64,000 nucleotides of DNA from CAZEDU01 sp964511185 (lineage in GTDB: Bacteria > Myxococcota > Myxococcia > Myxococcales > Myxococcaceae). Location: positions 1 to 64,000 of the forward strand of contig CAZEDU010000009.1 of NCBI GenBank assembly GCA_964511185.1. Direction: 5' to 3'. Shown here one piece after another: positions 43,819 to 52,976 of this stretch. The position numbers and the translations under genes were made by a program. The notes under the pieces are model-generated. The model made no database searches and was not told the origin of the DNA. It saw only the letters and a list, made by a program, of their open reading frames with translations. Position 1 is the stretch's first letter. Every line of letters starts with the position of its first letter.

Positions 43819-44898
43819 ATGACTGGCGAGCGCAAGCAGAGCCGCGTGCGCGGCGACACGTCGGGCGACGCCAAGCCGACGCTCGCCGAGCTCGACGTCG
43901 ACGAGGAGGCGAAGACCGAAGAGGTCGACGTCCCGAACGATGCGCTCGCGCAGGCCGCCGCGCCGACCGAGCAGCTCGCCGCCCGGGAGCGGGCGCGCGA
44001 GGCGCTCGAGCAGGCCAAGTCGCAGCCGCTGCAGCCCAAGGGCTTTCTGCGCGCGGCCCAGGCGCTCGAGGCGTTCGGCGCTCAGGCACGCGCGGCGCTG
44101 ATGCGCGACATCGCGCACGGCCTCGAAGGGCACGCGGACGAAGCGCCCGCGCCGCGGCTCTTGTGCACGGTGAGCGACCGCGCCGGGCTTCGCCACCCGA
44201 TTCTCCGCGCCGAGGAAGGCGAGCTGCTCAGCCTTTCGGGGATGGCGTTCTGTGCGCTCTTCCCCGGCCCGCCGGGGCGCGCGGAGTTTCGGCTGGACGC
44301 TGGGCCCCACGCCGGCGCCGTCGCCGACGCGATGCTCTGCGCCATCCGCGTCCTCGGGCTGCGCGCGCCTGAGCTGTCCCTGGCCGAGCGGCTGCCGGCG
44401 CCCTTCGTCGTCGACGCCGCGCGCACGGCGCGCATCTGGGTCTCGAGCGACTCCGTGCGGCGGCCGACGCCCGAAGCGGTGCTGCGGTTCTTCGCGGGCC
44501 GTGCGCTGTTCGGGCTGCACCCGGAGCTGTTGGCGCTCGGCAAGCTGAGCGAGCCGGAGCTGACGCAGGCGGCGCAGGCGCTGGAGCAGCTGCTTCGCGG
44601 CGTGCGCCCGCCGCCACCGCTGGTCAAGGCGCTGCAAGGCGGGCTGGGGCCGCGCGCGGTCGACCGGCTCCGCACGCTCTACACGCGGGTGGGGCGGCTG
44701 TTGCATTGGCCGGTGCTCCGGCTGGCCGCGCAGCACTCGATGAACCGCGCCGGGCTGGTGGTGAGCGGCTCGGCGTCGTCGGCGCTCGTCGCGCTGCGCC
44801 GGGCCGAGGGCTCATCCGACGCGCTGGCGGAGCTGGTGCGCTTCGCCGCGTCGGAGCGGTACTTCCGGTTGATCAGCCGGCAAGCCCCGTTTCAGTGA
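43819..44898 (+). CDS. Hypothetical protein
   Basis: The 359-residue protein has no clear domain. The first 65 residues are acidic and probably disordered (KPTLAELDVDEEAKTEEVDV). A middle region has PLQPKGFLRAAQALEAFGAQARAALMRDI, and the rest alternates short strands and Leu/Ala-rich helices (LSEPELTQAAQALEQLLRG). It reads like a regulator or scaffold built of helical repeats. Its stop overlaps the stop of the convergent outer-membrane protein gene by 3 bases. Confidence 0.6.
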   Translation: MTGERKQSRVRGDTSGDAKPTLAELDVDEEAKTEEVDVPNDALAQAAAPTEQLAARERAREALEQAKSQPLQPKGFLRAAQALEAFGAQARAALMRDIAHGLEGHADEAPAPRLLCTVSDRAGLRHPILRAEEGELLSLSGMAFCALFPGPPGRAEFRLDAGPHAGAVADAMLCAIRVLGLRAPELSLAERLPAPFVVDAARTARIWVSSDSVRRPTPEAVLRFFAGRALFGLHPELLALGKLSEPELTQAAQALEQLLRGVRPPPPLVKALQGGLGPRAVDRLRTLYTRVGRLLHWPVLRLAAQHSMNRAGLVVSGSASSALVALRRAEGSSDALAELVRFAASERYFRLISRQAPFQ

Positions 44899-45837
44899 AC
44901 CTGCATCTTGAAGGTGAGCGCCACCAGCTGACCGCGGGCGCCGTTGATCTCGTGCCGGTACGCCGCGTCGATCCCGACGCCCGACTCGTGGAAGTAGCCC
45001 ACGCCGCCCGCGACGAAGTGCGACAGCTGGTTGAGGTCGATGCCGTAGCCCACGCGCAGCGGAAACGCGCCGGCCGCGAAGTACTCGAGGCCGCCGCCCA
45101 GGTTCTTCGGCGCGTAGAGCTGGTCGGTGAAGTCGCCGCGCCCTTCGATGGCGGCGGTGAAGGCGCCGGTGAGNNNNNNNNNNCACGCAGGTGCCCCGGT
45201 CGTTCCAGTCCAGGATGCGGGAGAACGTCTCGGCGCCGATCACCAGCGCTGAACGGGCCATCCCGTTCTTGACCATGCTGTCCGCGACCGAGAGCGCGTA
45301 GAACCGCTGGACGTCGGGGTTGCCGATGTCGATGAGGTTGTGCGCCGAGAGGCTGAAGGCCAGAAATGGAATGGGGCGCACGAGCACGGCGCTGTCCATC
45401 GTGAAGCCGTTGGCCAGCGGCCCCGGCGCGATGACGTAGCGCCCCGAGGCGCCGAGGAACACCATGTCCGAGACCGGCACCGAGAGCGCCAAGGTGGTCA
45501 GGTGCACCGTGCGCCGCGTGGCGCCCCGCCCGAGCGAGACGTAGTGGTAGCTCATGCCGGCGGCGAAGTCGGTGGTGTGGCTGTCGGCGATCGACGCGGT
45601 GCCGAACGCGAACTTGTTGTGCACGTCCCACGCGCCCGACAGCTCGAGCTGGTAGCGCTTGTGCAGCGCGATGGCCGCGGGGTTGCCGTAGGTCGCTTCG
45701 GCGCCCAGCCCGTGCGCGCGGTAGGCGTTGCCCATCGCGTAGTCGCGGGCGTGCATCAGGTCGCGCAAAGACAGCGCCTCCTGCGCGCGCGCGTCGAGGC
45801 AAGCCAGGAGGATGAAGGCGAAGGCGGCGGGACGCAT
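44892..45837 (-). CDS. Outer-membrane beta-barrel protein, interrupted by an assembly gap
   Basis: The N-terminal part (about 218 residues, 45837 to 45184) has a signal peptide (AFAFILLACLDARAQ), then alternating strands typical of a PorV/UPF0164-like barrel (YQLELSGAWDV, DFAAGMSYHYVSLG, SDMVFLGASGRYVI). After a run of 10 Ns (45174-45183) the true continuation is in another frame: LGGGLEYFAAGAFPLRVGYG and a last strand ending ALTFKMQVH before the stop at 44892. The two parts join sensibly only if the gap changes the frame, as 946 bases is not a multiple of three. The N-run length is therefore probably not the true gap length. The function of the barrel is not known. Confidence 0.75.
45174..45183. 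other. Assembly gap (10 Ns)
   Basis: Ten undetermined bases lie inside the outer-membrane protein gene. The frame on the two sides differs, so the true sequence here has a length that is not 10 modulo 3. Open frames reaching across the gap are artefacts. Confidence 0.99.
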
Positions 45838-45901
45838 TCGTAGGCCGCATGCTTACTGCCTTGATGGGCGAGAAGGCCATCACTAGATTCGCCGGCTACC
45901 C

Positions 45902-46774
45902 ATGGCCGAGCCCCTCATTCGCAAGTGCGTCATCCCCGCGGCGGGTCTGGGCACGCGTTTCCTTCCCGCCACCAAGGCGATCCCGAAGGAGATGCTGCCC
46001 ATCGTCGATACCCCGACCCTGCAGTACATCGTCGAAGAGGCGGTGCAGGGCGGCATCCGCGACGTCATCCTGATCAACGGCCGCGGGAAGTCGTCGATCG
46101 AAGATCACTTCGACATCGCGTTCGAGCTCGAGACGACCCTGCGCGCGCGCAGCAAGGCGGGTGAGGCCGACAAGCTCCGCGCCATCTCGCAGATGGCGAA
46201 CCTCATCAGCATCCGCCAGAAGGAGCCGCTGGGGCTGGGGCACGCGGTGCTCTGCGCGCGGCCGATGGTGGGCGACGAGCCGTTCGCGGTCTTGCTCGGC
46301 GACGACATGATCGACGCCGAGGTGCCGGGCATCGAGCAGCTCATCCGCGCGTACGAGAAGCACCGGAAGGCGGTGATCGCGCTGATGGAGGTGCCGCGCG
46401 AAGAGACGCACCTGTACGGCATCGCGGCCGGCGAGCGCATCGACGAGCACACGATTCGCATCGACCGCATCGTCGAGAAGCCGAAGAAAGATCCGCCGTC
46501 GAACCTGGCGGTCATCGGCCGCTACGTGCTGCCCCCGTCGATCTTCCCGATTCTGGAGAAGCAGGAGAAGGGCGTGGGCGGCGAGATTCAGCTCACCGAT
46601 GGGCTCGCGACCTTGCGGGAGCGCGAAGGGCTCATCGGCTACACCTTCAGCGGCATGCGGTACGACGCGGGGGACAAGGTCGGCTACCTGAAGGCGAACA
46701 TCGCGTATGCGCTCAAGCGCGAAGAGCTGCGCGGCCCCTTGCTCGAGTACCTGCGCCAGGTGGTCAAGGCGTGA
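45902..46774 (+). CDS. galU: UTP--glucose-1-phosphate uridylyltransferase
   Basis: GalU makes UDP-glucose, used for envelope polysaccharides and glycolipids. The 290-residue protein has the nucleotidyltransferase signature IPAAGLGTRFLPATKAIPKEMLPI, the VLLGDDMIDAE metal-binding area and the IVEKPKKDPPSNLAVIGRY and GGEIQLTDGLATL family segments. The length is normal. The gene downstream starts 10 bases after the stop and may share the message. Together with glmS and glmU it supplies nucleotide sugars. Confidence 0.97.
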   Translation: MAEPLIRKCVIPAAGLGTRFLPATKAIPKEMLPIVDTPTLQYIVEEAVQGGIRDVILINGRGKSSIEDHFDIAFELETTLRARSKAGEADKLRAISQMANLISIRQKEPLGLGHAVLCARPMVGDEPFAVLLGDDMIDAEVPGIEQLIRAYEKHRKAVIALMEVPREETHLYGIAAGERIDEHTIRIDRIVEKPKKDPPSNLAVIGRYVLPPSIFPILEKQEKGVGGEIQLTDGLATLREREGLIGYTFSGMRYDAGDKVGYLKANIAYALKREELRGPLLEYLRQVVKA

Positions 46775-46784
46775 AAGGCGAGAA

Positions 46785-47552
46785 GTGAAGCGCTTCGGTT
46801 GGTTGGCACTGATTCTCGCGACCCAAGCCTTTGGCTACGTGCTGCCGTCTGGGTCGATCCTCCGCCACCTCGCCGAGCGGCGGCAGGATCTCCAGCTCTC
46901 GGCGCTCCGGATCGAAGGGGTCGCCACCTTCACCGGCGGCGCGGCGCAGGAGGCCGCCAGCGCGCTCGGGGTGACGCTGCCCGAGGGGCGGCCCGAGCTG
47001 TCGATCGACGCGGCGGTCCTGATGAAGCTGCCCGGCCGCTGCCGCATCGAGGCGAGCTCGGTGGAGACGGGCAAGTCGGTCGCCGCCATCGAGGCGAACA
47101 CCCGCCGCCGCACCGAAGGCGCCGCGCTCGGCGCGCTCGAGGTGGCGGCCGCGCACCTGTGCCCGCTGCTCGCCGGCCGCGCGGGCTCGACGTCCGAGGC
47201 GCGCGCGCAGCTCGAGCGGCACTTGAGCGCGCTCAAGATCGACTTCAAGCAGACCTCGCTGGGCCGCTTCGGCGGCCAGGTCGCGTACGTGCTCGGCGGC
47301 ACCGACCCGACGCGGCCGTCGTTCTGGGTCTACAAGGACAGCTTCCAGCCGGCGCGCGTGCGGTTCGTCGATCCGCAAGGCGCGGCGTGGGACGTGCGCT
47401 TCACCGACTACACCTCGCCCGCTGCGGGCGAATGGTTCCCGCGGGTGCTCGAGGTCCAGAAGGACGGGGAGCCGCTCTTTCGCTTCGCGGTCACGGCTGC
47501 CGATTCGCGCGTCAAGCTCGACGACAAGCTGTTCGCGGTGCAGTCGAGATAA
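46785..47552 (+). CDS. Exported protein of unknown function
   Basis: The protein is 255 residues from a GTG at 46785, with a short ribosome-binding site (GGCGAGAA). A signal-peptide-like start (WLALILATQAFGYVLPSG) points to export. The middle is helical (AALGALEVAAAHLCPLLAG) and the last 90 residues are beta-rich (AYVLGGTDPTRPSFWVYKDS, VRFTDYTSP), recalling LolA-like lipoprotein carriers. The call is tentative. It lies directly between galU and priA; its stop abuts the priA GTG with no gap, so the genes are likely co-transcribed. Confidence 0.65.
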   Translation: MKRFGWLALILATQAFGYVLPSGSILRHLAERRQDLQLSALRIEGVATFTGGAAQEAASALGVTLPEGRPELSIDAAVLMKLPGRCRIEASSVETGKSVAAIEANTRRRTEGAALGALEVAAAHLCPLLAGRAGSTSEARAQLERHLSALKIDFKQTSLGRFGGQVAYVLGGTDPTRPSFWVYKDSFQPARVRFVDPQGAAWDVRFTDYTSPAAGEWFPRVLEVQKDGEPLFRFAVTAADSRVKLDDKLFAVQSR

Positions 47553-49784
47553 GTGGACGCACTCGCCTCGGTCGCCGTCGCTCGGCCTGTGCGCGGTGAG
47601 TTCACCTACCGCGTCCCGCCGGAGCTCGACGGGAAGCTCGCGCCCGGCCAGCGGGTGTTGGTGCCGTTCGGGCGCGGCAAGACGCTCGCCTTCTACTTGG
47701 GGCCGGGGCAGCTGCCCGCCGAGCCCGGCGTGCAGCTCAAGGCCATCGACAAGGCGCTGGAGGACGCGCCGGCGCTGCCCGCGGACGTCGTCGCGCTCCT
47801 GCGCTTCGCGGCCGAGCACTACCGCTACCCGCTCGGCGAGGCGATCCGCTCCGCGCTGCCGCCGGGGATGACGAAGGCCGAGGAGACGAAGGAGGCCAAG
47901 CCCGACCTCGAGCTGTTCGCCGTCGCGCTGAGCGGCGCGGACCCTTCGCGGCTCAAGCGGGCGCCGGCGCAGTCGGCGGCGCTGTCGTATCTGCTCGCGG
48001 TGGGCGGGCGCGCGAGCGTCGAAGAAGTCGCGCGCGCCATCCCCGGCGCGAAGGACGCGCTCAAGCGCCTGGTGCAAGGAGGCCAGGTGCGCATCGACGC
48101 GGTGGAGATCTCGCCGCGGGTGCGCGAGGGGCTCGAGCAGTCGCGCCCCGCCGCGCTGACGCCGGAGCAACAGAGCGCGGTCGAGGCGCTCCACGCGCTC
48201 CTCGAGGGCGGCGGTTTCCACCCGGCGCTGCTCCACGGCGTGACCGGCAGCGGCAAGACCGAGGTGTACTTGCGCGTCGTCGAGCGCGCGCTGGAGCTGG
48301 GCCGCGGCGCGTTGATTCTGGTGCCGGAGATCGCGCTCACCCCGCAGCTGGTCGGGCGCTTTCGCAGCCGCTTCGGCTCGCGCGTGGCGGTGCTCCACTC
48401 GGGCTTGAAGGACCGCGAGCGGCTCTGGCACTGGCAGAAGCTGCGGGCCGGCGAGGTGCGCGTCGCGGTCGGCGTGCGCTCGGCGGTGTTCGCGCCGGTG
48501 CAGGGGCTGGGCGTGGTGGTCGTCGACGAGGAGCACGACCCGTCGTTCAAGCAGGAGGAGAAGCTGCGCTACCACGCGCGCGACCTGGCGGTGGTGCGCG
48601 CCAAGCAGAGCAACGCGCTGGTGATTTTGGGCTCGGCCACGCCGTCGCTCGAGACGCTCGAGAACGCGCGCAAGGGCCGCTATCGGCTCATCACGCTGAG
48701 CAAGCGCGTCGACGATCGGCCGATGCCCGAGGTGTCCCTGGTCGACCTGCGCCTTGAGCGGCCCAAGGGCGCGCCCGTCTCCGACGAGCCGCCGGTGCTC
48801 TCACAGCCGTTGCTCGACGCCGTCGGGGAGGTGCTCGCGAAGGAGCAGCAGGTCATCCTGTTCCTCAACCGGCGGGGCCACAGCACCTTCCTGCTCTGCG
48901 AGGTGTGCGGCCAGACGTTGCGTTGCACCGAGTGCGACGTGTGCCTGACGCAGCACCTGTCGAGCCGCCGCGTGATGTGCCACTACTGCGGCTACGCGGG
49001 GCCGGTGCCCGATGGGTGCAAGGACTGCGGCGGGAAGCTCCTGCACCTGGGGGTAGGCACCGAGCGGGTGGAGGCCGAGGTGGCGTCGCGCTTTCCCGCG
49101 GCCCGGGTGGCGCGGCTCGATCGCGACTCGGCCACCACCGCCGAGCGGCTCACCGATCTGCTCGCCGCCTTCGCGCGGCGCGAGCTCGACGTGCTGGTCG
49201 GCACCCAGATGGTCGCCAAGGGCCACGACTTCCCCGGCGTGACGTTGGTGTGCGTGGTGCTCGCCGACACCTCGCTCGCGCTGCCCGACTTCCGAGCCGC
49301 GGAGCGGACCTTCCATCTGCTCACGCAGGTGGGCGGCCGCGCCGGCCGTGGAAAGGAGCCGGGGCGCGTGTTGATTCAGACCTACAACCCGGACAGCGAG
49401 ACCGTGCGCCGCGTGCTGGGCCACGACTACATGGGCTTTTCGGAGAACGAGCTCGGGTGGCGCCGCTCGCTCGCGTACCCGCCGTATGCCCGCCTGGCGG
49501 CCGTGCGCATCGAGGGCAGCCATCCAGAGACGACGGCGCGGGTGGCCCGCAGCCTGGGCCAGCGCGCGGCGCGGACGCTGGGGCCGGCGGACGGGGTGCG
49601 GCTGCTCGGGCCGGCGCCGGCGCCGCTCGCGCGCATCAAGGGCCAGACCCGGTGGCAGCTGCTGCTGAAAGCGCCTACCCACTCGGCGCTCGCTCGCCCC
49701 CTGGCCGCCATCGAGGCCGCGCTCGACGAGGTCCCGCACCAGGTGAAGGTCATCATCGACGTGGATCCAGGGGCCATGCTGTAG
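47553..49784 (+). CDS. priA: Primosomal replication restart helicase PriA
   Basis: PriA binds stalled forks and reloads DnaB. The 743-residue protein has an N-terminal DNA-binding domain (FTYRVPPELDGKLAPGQRVLVPFGRGK). The helicase core carries Walker A GVTGSGKTEVY near residue 230, DEEHDPSFKQ as motif II and ILGSATPS as motif III. A zinc-binding insertion holds eight cysteines (CEVCGQTLRCTEC to CKDCGG), and a C-terminal part has GTQMVAKGHDFPGVTLV. The start is GTG at 47553, right after the previous stop. Confidence 0.97.
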   Translation: MDALASVAVARPVRGEFTYRVPPELDGKLAPGQRVLVPFGRGKTLAFYLGPGQLPAEPGVQLKAIDKALEDAPALPADVVALLRFAAEHYRYPLGEAIRSALPPGMTKAEETKEAKPDLELFAVALSGADPSRLKRAPAQSAALSYLLAVGGRASVEEVARAIPGAKDALKRLVQGGQVRIDAVEISPRVREGLEQSRPAALTPEQQSAVEALHALLEGGGFHPALLHGVTGSGKTEVYLRVVERALELGRGALILVPEIALTPQLVGRFRSRFGSRVAVLHSGLKDRERLWHWQKLRAGEVRVAVGVRSAVFAPVQGLGVVVVDEEHDPSFKQEEKLRYHARDLAVVRAKQSNALVILGSATPSLETLENARKGRYRLITLSKRVDDRPMPEVSLVDLRLERPKGAPVSDEPPVLSQPLLDAVGEVLAKEQQVILFLNRRGHSTFLLCEVCGQTLRCTECDVCLTQHLSSRRVMCHYCGYAGPVPDGCKDCGGKLLHLGVGTERVEAEVASRFPAARVARLDRDSATTAERLTDLLAAFARRELDVLVGTQMVAKGHDFPGVTLVCVVLADTSLALPDFRAAERTFHLLTQVGGRAGRGKEPGRVLIQTYNPDSETVRRVLGHDYMGFSENELGWRRSLAYPPYARLAAVRIEGSHPETTARVARSLGQRAARTLGPADGVRLLGPAPAPLARIKGQTRWQLLLKAPTHSALARPLAAIEAALDEVPHQVKVIIDVDPGAML

Positions 49785-49799
49785 ACTCGTGTCGTTCCC

Positions 49800-52700
49800 A
49801 TGGCCGGCCCGGTCCTGCTCGTCCACGACGACATCGCCACCATCGCGCCGGTGCGGCGGCTGCTCGCGCGCGAGGGGCACGAGATCGTGCTCGCCACCTC
49901 CGTCGCTGACGCGGTGATCGCCTTCGGCCACTACCTGCCCGCGCTCATCGTGCTCGCGCCGTCGGTCGAAGGCCACCGCGGCCACCTGGTGCTCGAGGAG
50001 CTCTCGCAGCTCCCCGACGCGCGGCTGATGCGGGTGCTGCTGTTGGGCGAGTCGATTCCGGGGTTCGGGGCGCCGGTGGTGCCGCTGCCGCTCGACGGCC
50101 AGATGTTCCTGCAGATGGTCTCGGAGCTGATGCGGGGCGAAGGCGACGTGGACCAGTGGAAGGTACGCGAGCACAAGACGTCCGTCGCCCGTCCATCGGC
50201 GCCCGCCGCGCAGCCTTCGAACGAGCCGTGGCGCGCCACCCAGCCCGCGCCGCTGGAGCTCCCGGCGGGGAGTGAGCCCGACGATGGCTCGCCCGGCACC
50301 TTCGCCGACACCGAGGAGAGCGAAGCGCCCACGCCGCCGACGGAGCGGCCGCAGCGGCCGGTCGCGGCCCCTGTGTTGACCCTGCGCGCGCAGGAGGCCG
50401 AAGCCGCGGCCCAGCGCGCCATGGAGCAGGCGCACCGCGAGGTCGAGGAAGAGGCGATGGCCTCGCTCGACGAGGTGCTGGGAGGCGACGGCGGTCCGTC
50501 GGAGCTGCCGCCGCAGGAGCCGGCGGACGAGGAGCTGCGGCGGTTGGAGGACGAGGTTCGCGCTGAAGCCGCGCGGCGGCGACAGCAGCGCGAACAGGTG
50601 CTCGCGGCGCGCGACGAGACGGTGCGGCTGTTGTCGAAGCCGGATGCTTCCGTGGTTGTCCCCGAGGAGCCTTGGCTGGGGGAGCCGGCCGGGGTCGTGC
50701 GCGAGGAGTCGATCACCGACGAGACGTCGTTCGAGGGACTGAACGCCGACGCGCCGCGCTCCGGGGCGTCGACGGCGCTCGAGCCCGGGGAGGGTGCGCT
50801 CGCGGACGACGAGGCTCGCCGCGTGGCCGAGGAGGAAGCGCGTCGGATCGCGGAGGAAGAGGCCCGCTGGGCGGCCGCGGAGGAAACGTCGCAGCAGGCG
50901 GCGGTACAGGAGGAAGAGTCTCGCTGGACGGCCGACGAGGAATCGCACCGCGTCGCGGAAGAAGCGGCGCAGCAGGCGGCGGTGGAGGAGGAGTCTCGCT
51001 GGGCGGCCGAGGAGGAGTCGCACCGCGTCGCGGAGGAAACGGCGCAGCAAGCGGCGGTGGAGGAAGAGTCTCGCTGGGCAGCCGAGGAAGAAGCGCGTCG
51101 GGTCGCGGAGGAAGCGGCGCAGCAGACGGCAGCGGAGGAAGAGGCCCGCTGGGCGGCCGAAGAAGAAGCGCGTCGGGTCGCGGAGGAAGCGGCGCAGCAG
51201 GCGGCGGCGGAGGAAGAAGCCCGCTGGGCCGCCGAAGAAGAAGCGCATCGGGTCGCGGAAGAAGCGGCGCAACGCGAGGCGGCGGAGGAAGCGCGCCGGA
51301 TCGAGCAAGAAGAAGAAGCGCAGCGGGCCGCCGAGCGCGAGCGTTGGCAGGCGGAGGCCGAGGCGCTGCGTGAGCGCGAGGAGTCGCTGGCGGCTCAGCT
51401 CGAACAGGAGCGGCGTCAGCACGGCGAGCTCCAACGCGCCGAAGAAGAGCGGCTGCGCGCCGAGGCGCAGGCTTTGCTGCAGCAGGAGCGGGAGGAGCAG
51501 GAGCGCCTGCGGCTCGAGCTGGAGCAAGCGCGCGCGGAGGCGGAGCGGGCGCGCAAGCTCGAGCGGGAGCGCGCGCTTGAAGAGGCGCAGGCGGTGGTGG
51601 AGCGCGAGCGTGAGGAGCGCGCCCGGCTGGCACGCGAGCTGGAGGAGGCGGAGCAGGCGCGTGCTGAAGCCCAAGCGCGGGCGCTCGAGGCGGAGCGGGC
51701 GCAGGCCGAGCACCAGTCAGCGCTGACCGATGAGCTCGAAGAGGTTCGTCACGCCGCCGAGCAAGCCCAGCACACGGCCGAAGCGGCGGCGCGGTTGGCC
51801 GAGCAAGAGCGGCTGACGCGCGAGGCGGAGGGGCAGGCCCGCCGCCTCGCCGAGGCCCAGGCTGCCCAGGCCCGCGAGGAGGCGCAGCGGCTGGCGATGC
51901 AGGTGGAGAGGGCGATGCTGCCGCTCGAGGTGCCGGGGCGCGCGTCGCTGTCGATTCCCTTGGTGGGACAGGTCAGCGCCGAGACGCTCGCCACGCGCGT
52001 GGTGGACCTCGCGGTGTCGCGCGTCTCGGTGAAGCTCGAGCTGAAGGCCGAGGACGTGCTGCGGACGCTTTGGTTCAGGCGCGGAGCGCTGGTGGGCGCG
52101 GTCTCGTCGCTGCCGCACGAGTCGGTGCTCGATCGCGCTCGGCGAGACGGGCTCATCGACGGACGGCAAGAGAACGAGCTCCGCGCGCTGCGCGGCATGG
52201 CGCCCCTCGAGTTGGTGCGCGTGCTGGTGCATCGCGGCTACTTGCGCGAACACGAAGCGGTCCCGCTGCTGCAGCGCTACACGGAGGCGGTGGCGCTGGA
52301 GGCCTTCGCCGAGCCGCTCACCGTCTACCGTCTGGTGGAGGAGGATGCGCCGCCCGAGGTCGCGTCGGCCGCGAGCCCTCGCCCGCTGTTGCAGGTGCTG
52401 GTCGAGGCGCTCCGGCGCGCGCTTGCGGTGCTCCTCGACAGCCCGATCGACAACCGCGGGCTCGGTTTGTCGGAGCGCGAGCGCAAGCTCCTCTTATCGG
52501 TCGACGGGGAGCGGACCGTGGAGAGCCTGCTCATGTCTTCCGGGCTGCGGCAGGAGCAGGCGCTCAAGGTGCTGGGGGTCGCACAGGTCCTGGCCCTGCT
52601 GTCGACCCATGCGAGCGACGGGCCGGCGGGCGAGCACATCGCCCCCGCGCGGGAGCTCGACGTCGACCGGCTGGAGGCGAAGTACCGCGAGGTGCAGGAG

Positions 52701-52928
52701 GCGGACTACTTCACGATTTTGGGTCTGGCCCGAAACGCCGGCGCTGACGAGATCGAACGCGCGCTCGAGCGGCTCACCACCGAGTTCAGCCCGCTCAAGT
52801 ACGCGGGGCACCCGGACGGCGCCTTGATGCGGCGCGCCGAGCAGGTCTGTCAGCACGTCGTCGAGGCCGCGAAAGCCCTGCAGGACGACCACTTGCGCGT
52901 GCTGTATGCCCGCCACCTCACGGAGTAG
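49800..52928 (+). CDS. Pseudo-receiver / long coiled-coil / DUF4388 / J-like protein
   Basis: This protein is 1042 residues. Residues 1-115 look like a response-regulator receiver (VLLVHDD start), but the phosphate-accepting Asp is replaced (ALIVLAPSVEG), so it is a pseudo-receiver. A long Glu/Ala/Arg-rich helix covers about 195-715, with five 25-residue repeats. Residues 720-845 fit a DUF4388/PATAN domain (SVKLELKAEDVLRTLWFRRGALVGAVSS). The last 75 residues resemble a J domain (YFTILGLARNAGADEIERALERL) without the His-Pro-Asp tripeptide. Pseudo-receiver plus coiled coil recalls FrzS and AglZ of Myxococcus, so a role in motility or polarity is possible but unproven. Confidence 0.85.
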   Translation: MAGPVLLVHDDIATIAPVRRLLAREGHEIVLATSVADAVIAFGHYLPALIVLAPSVEGHRGHLVLEELSQLPDARLMRVLLLGESIPGFGAPVVPLPLDGQMFLQMVSELMRGEGDVDQWKVREHKTSVARPSAPAAQPSNEPWRATQPAPLELPAGSEPDDGSPGTFADTEESEAPTPPTERPQRPVAAPVLTLRAQEAEAAAQRAMEQAHREVEEEAMASLDEVLGGDGGPSELPPQEPADEELRRLEDEVRAEAARRRQQREQVLAARDETVRLLSKPDASVVVPEEPWLGEPAGVVREESITDETSFEGLNADAPRSGASTALEPGEGALADDEARRVAEEEARRIAEEEARWAAAEETSQQAAVQEEESRWTADEESHRVAEEAAQQAAVEEESRWAAEEESHRVAEETAQQAAVEEESRWAAEEEARRVAEEAAQQTAAEEEARWAAEEEARRVAEEAAQQAAAEEEARWAAEEEAHRVAEEAAQREAAEEARRIEQEEEAQRAAERERWQAEAEALREREESLAAQLEQERRQHGELQRAEEERLRAEAQALLQQEREEQERLRLELEQARAEAERARKLERERALEEAQAVVEREREERARLARELEEAEQARAEAQARALEAERAQAEHQSALTDELEEVRHAAEQAQHTAEAAARLAEQERLTREAEGQARRLAEAQAAQAREEAQRLAMQVERAMLPLEVPGRASLSIPLVGQVSAETLATRVVDLAVSRVSVKLELKAEDVLRTLWFRRGALVGAVSSLPHESVLDRARRDGLIDGRQENELRALRGMAPLELVRVLVHRGYLREHEAVPLLQRYTEAVALEAFAEPLTVYRLVEEDAPPEVASAASPRPLLQVLVEALRRALAVLLDSPIDNRGLGLSERERKLLLSVDGERTVESLLMSSGLRQEQALKVLGVAQVLALLSTHASDGPAGEHIAPARELDVDRLEAKYREVQEADYFTILGLARNAGADEIERALERLTTEFSPLKYAGHPDGALMRRAEQVCQHVVEAAKALQDDHLRVLYARHLTE
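50910..51284 (+). repeat. Five 75-bp tandem repeats encoding 25-residue units
   Basis: Five head-to-tail units (starting at 50910, 50985, 51060, 51135 and 51210) encode variants of a Glu/Ala/Arg-rich unit with the core EEESRWAAEEE. The period of 25 residues is not a multiple of seven, which suits a long single helix or an unusual coiled coil. The units are diverged from one another but still kept in frame. Confidence 0.85.
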
Positions 52929-52976
52929 GCCTCCCCGGTTGCCGCTCGCGAAGGGGCGCACTACAAAGGCTCGGTC

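Noticed and set aside
48801..51713. A 970-codon open frame on the minus strand, Leu/Arg-rich
   Set aside because: It is antisense to priA and to the repeat region of the pseudo-receiver protein. The repeat strings in its protein come from the tandem repeats on the other strand.
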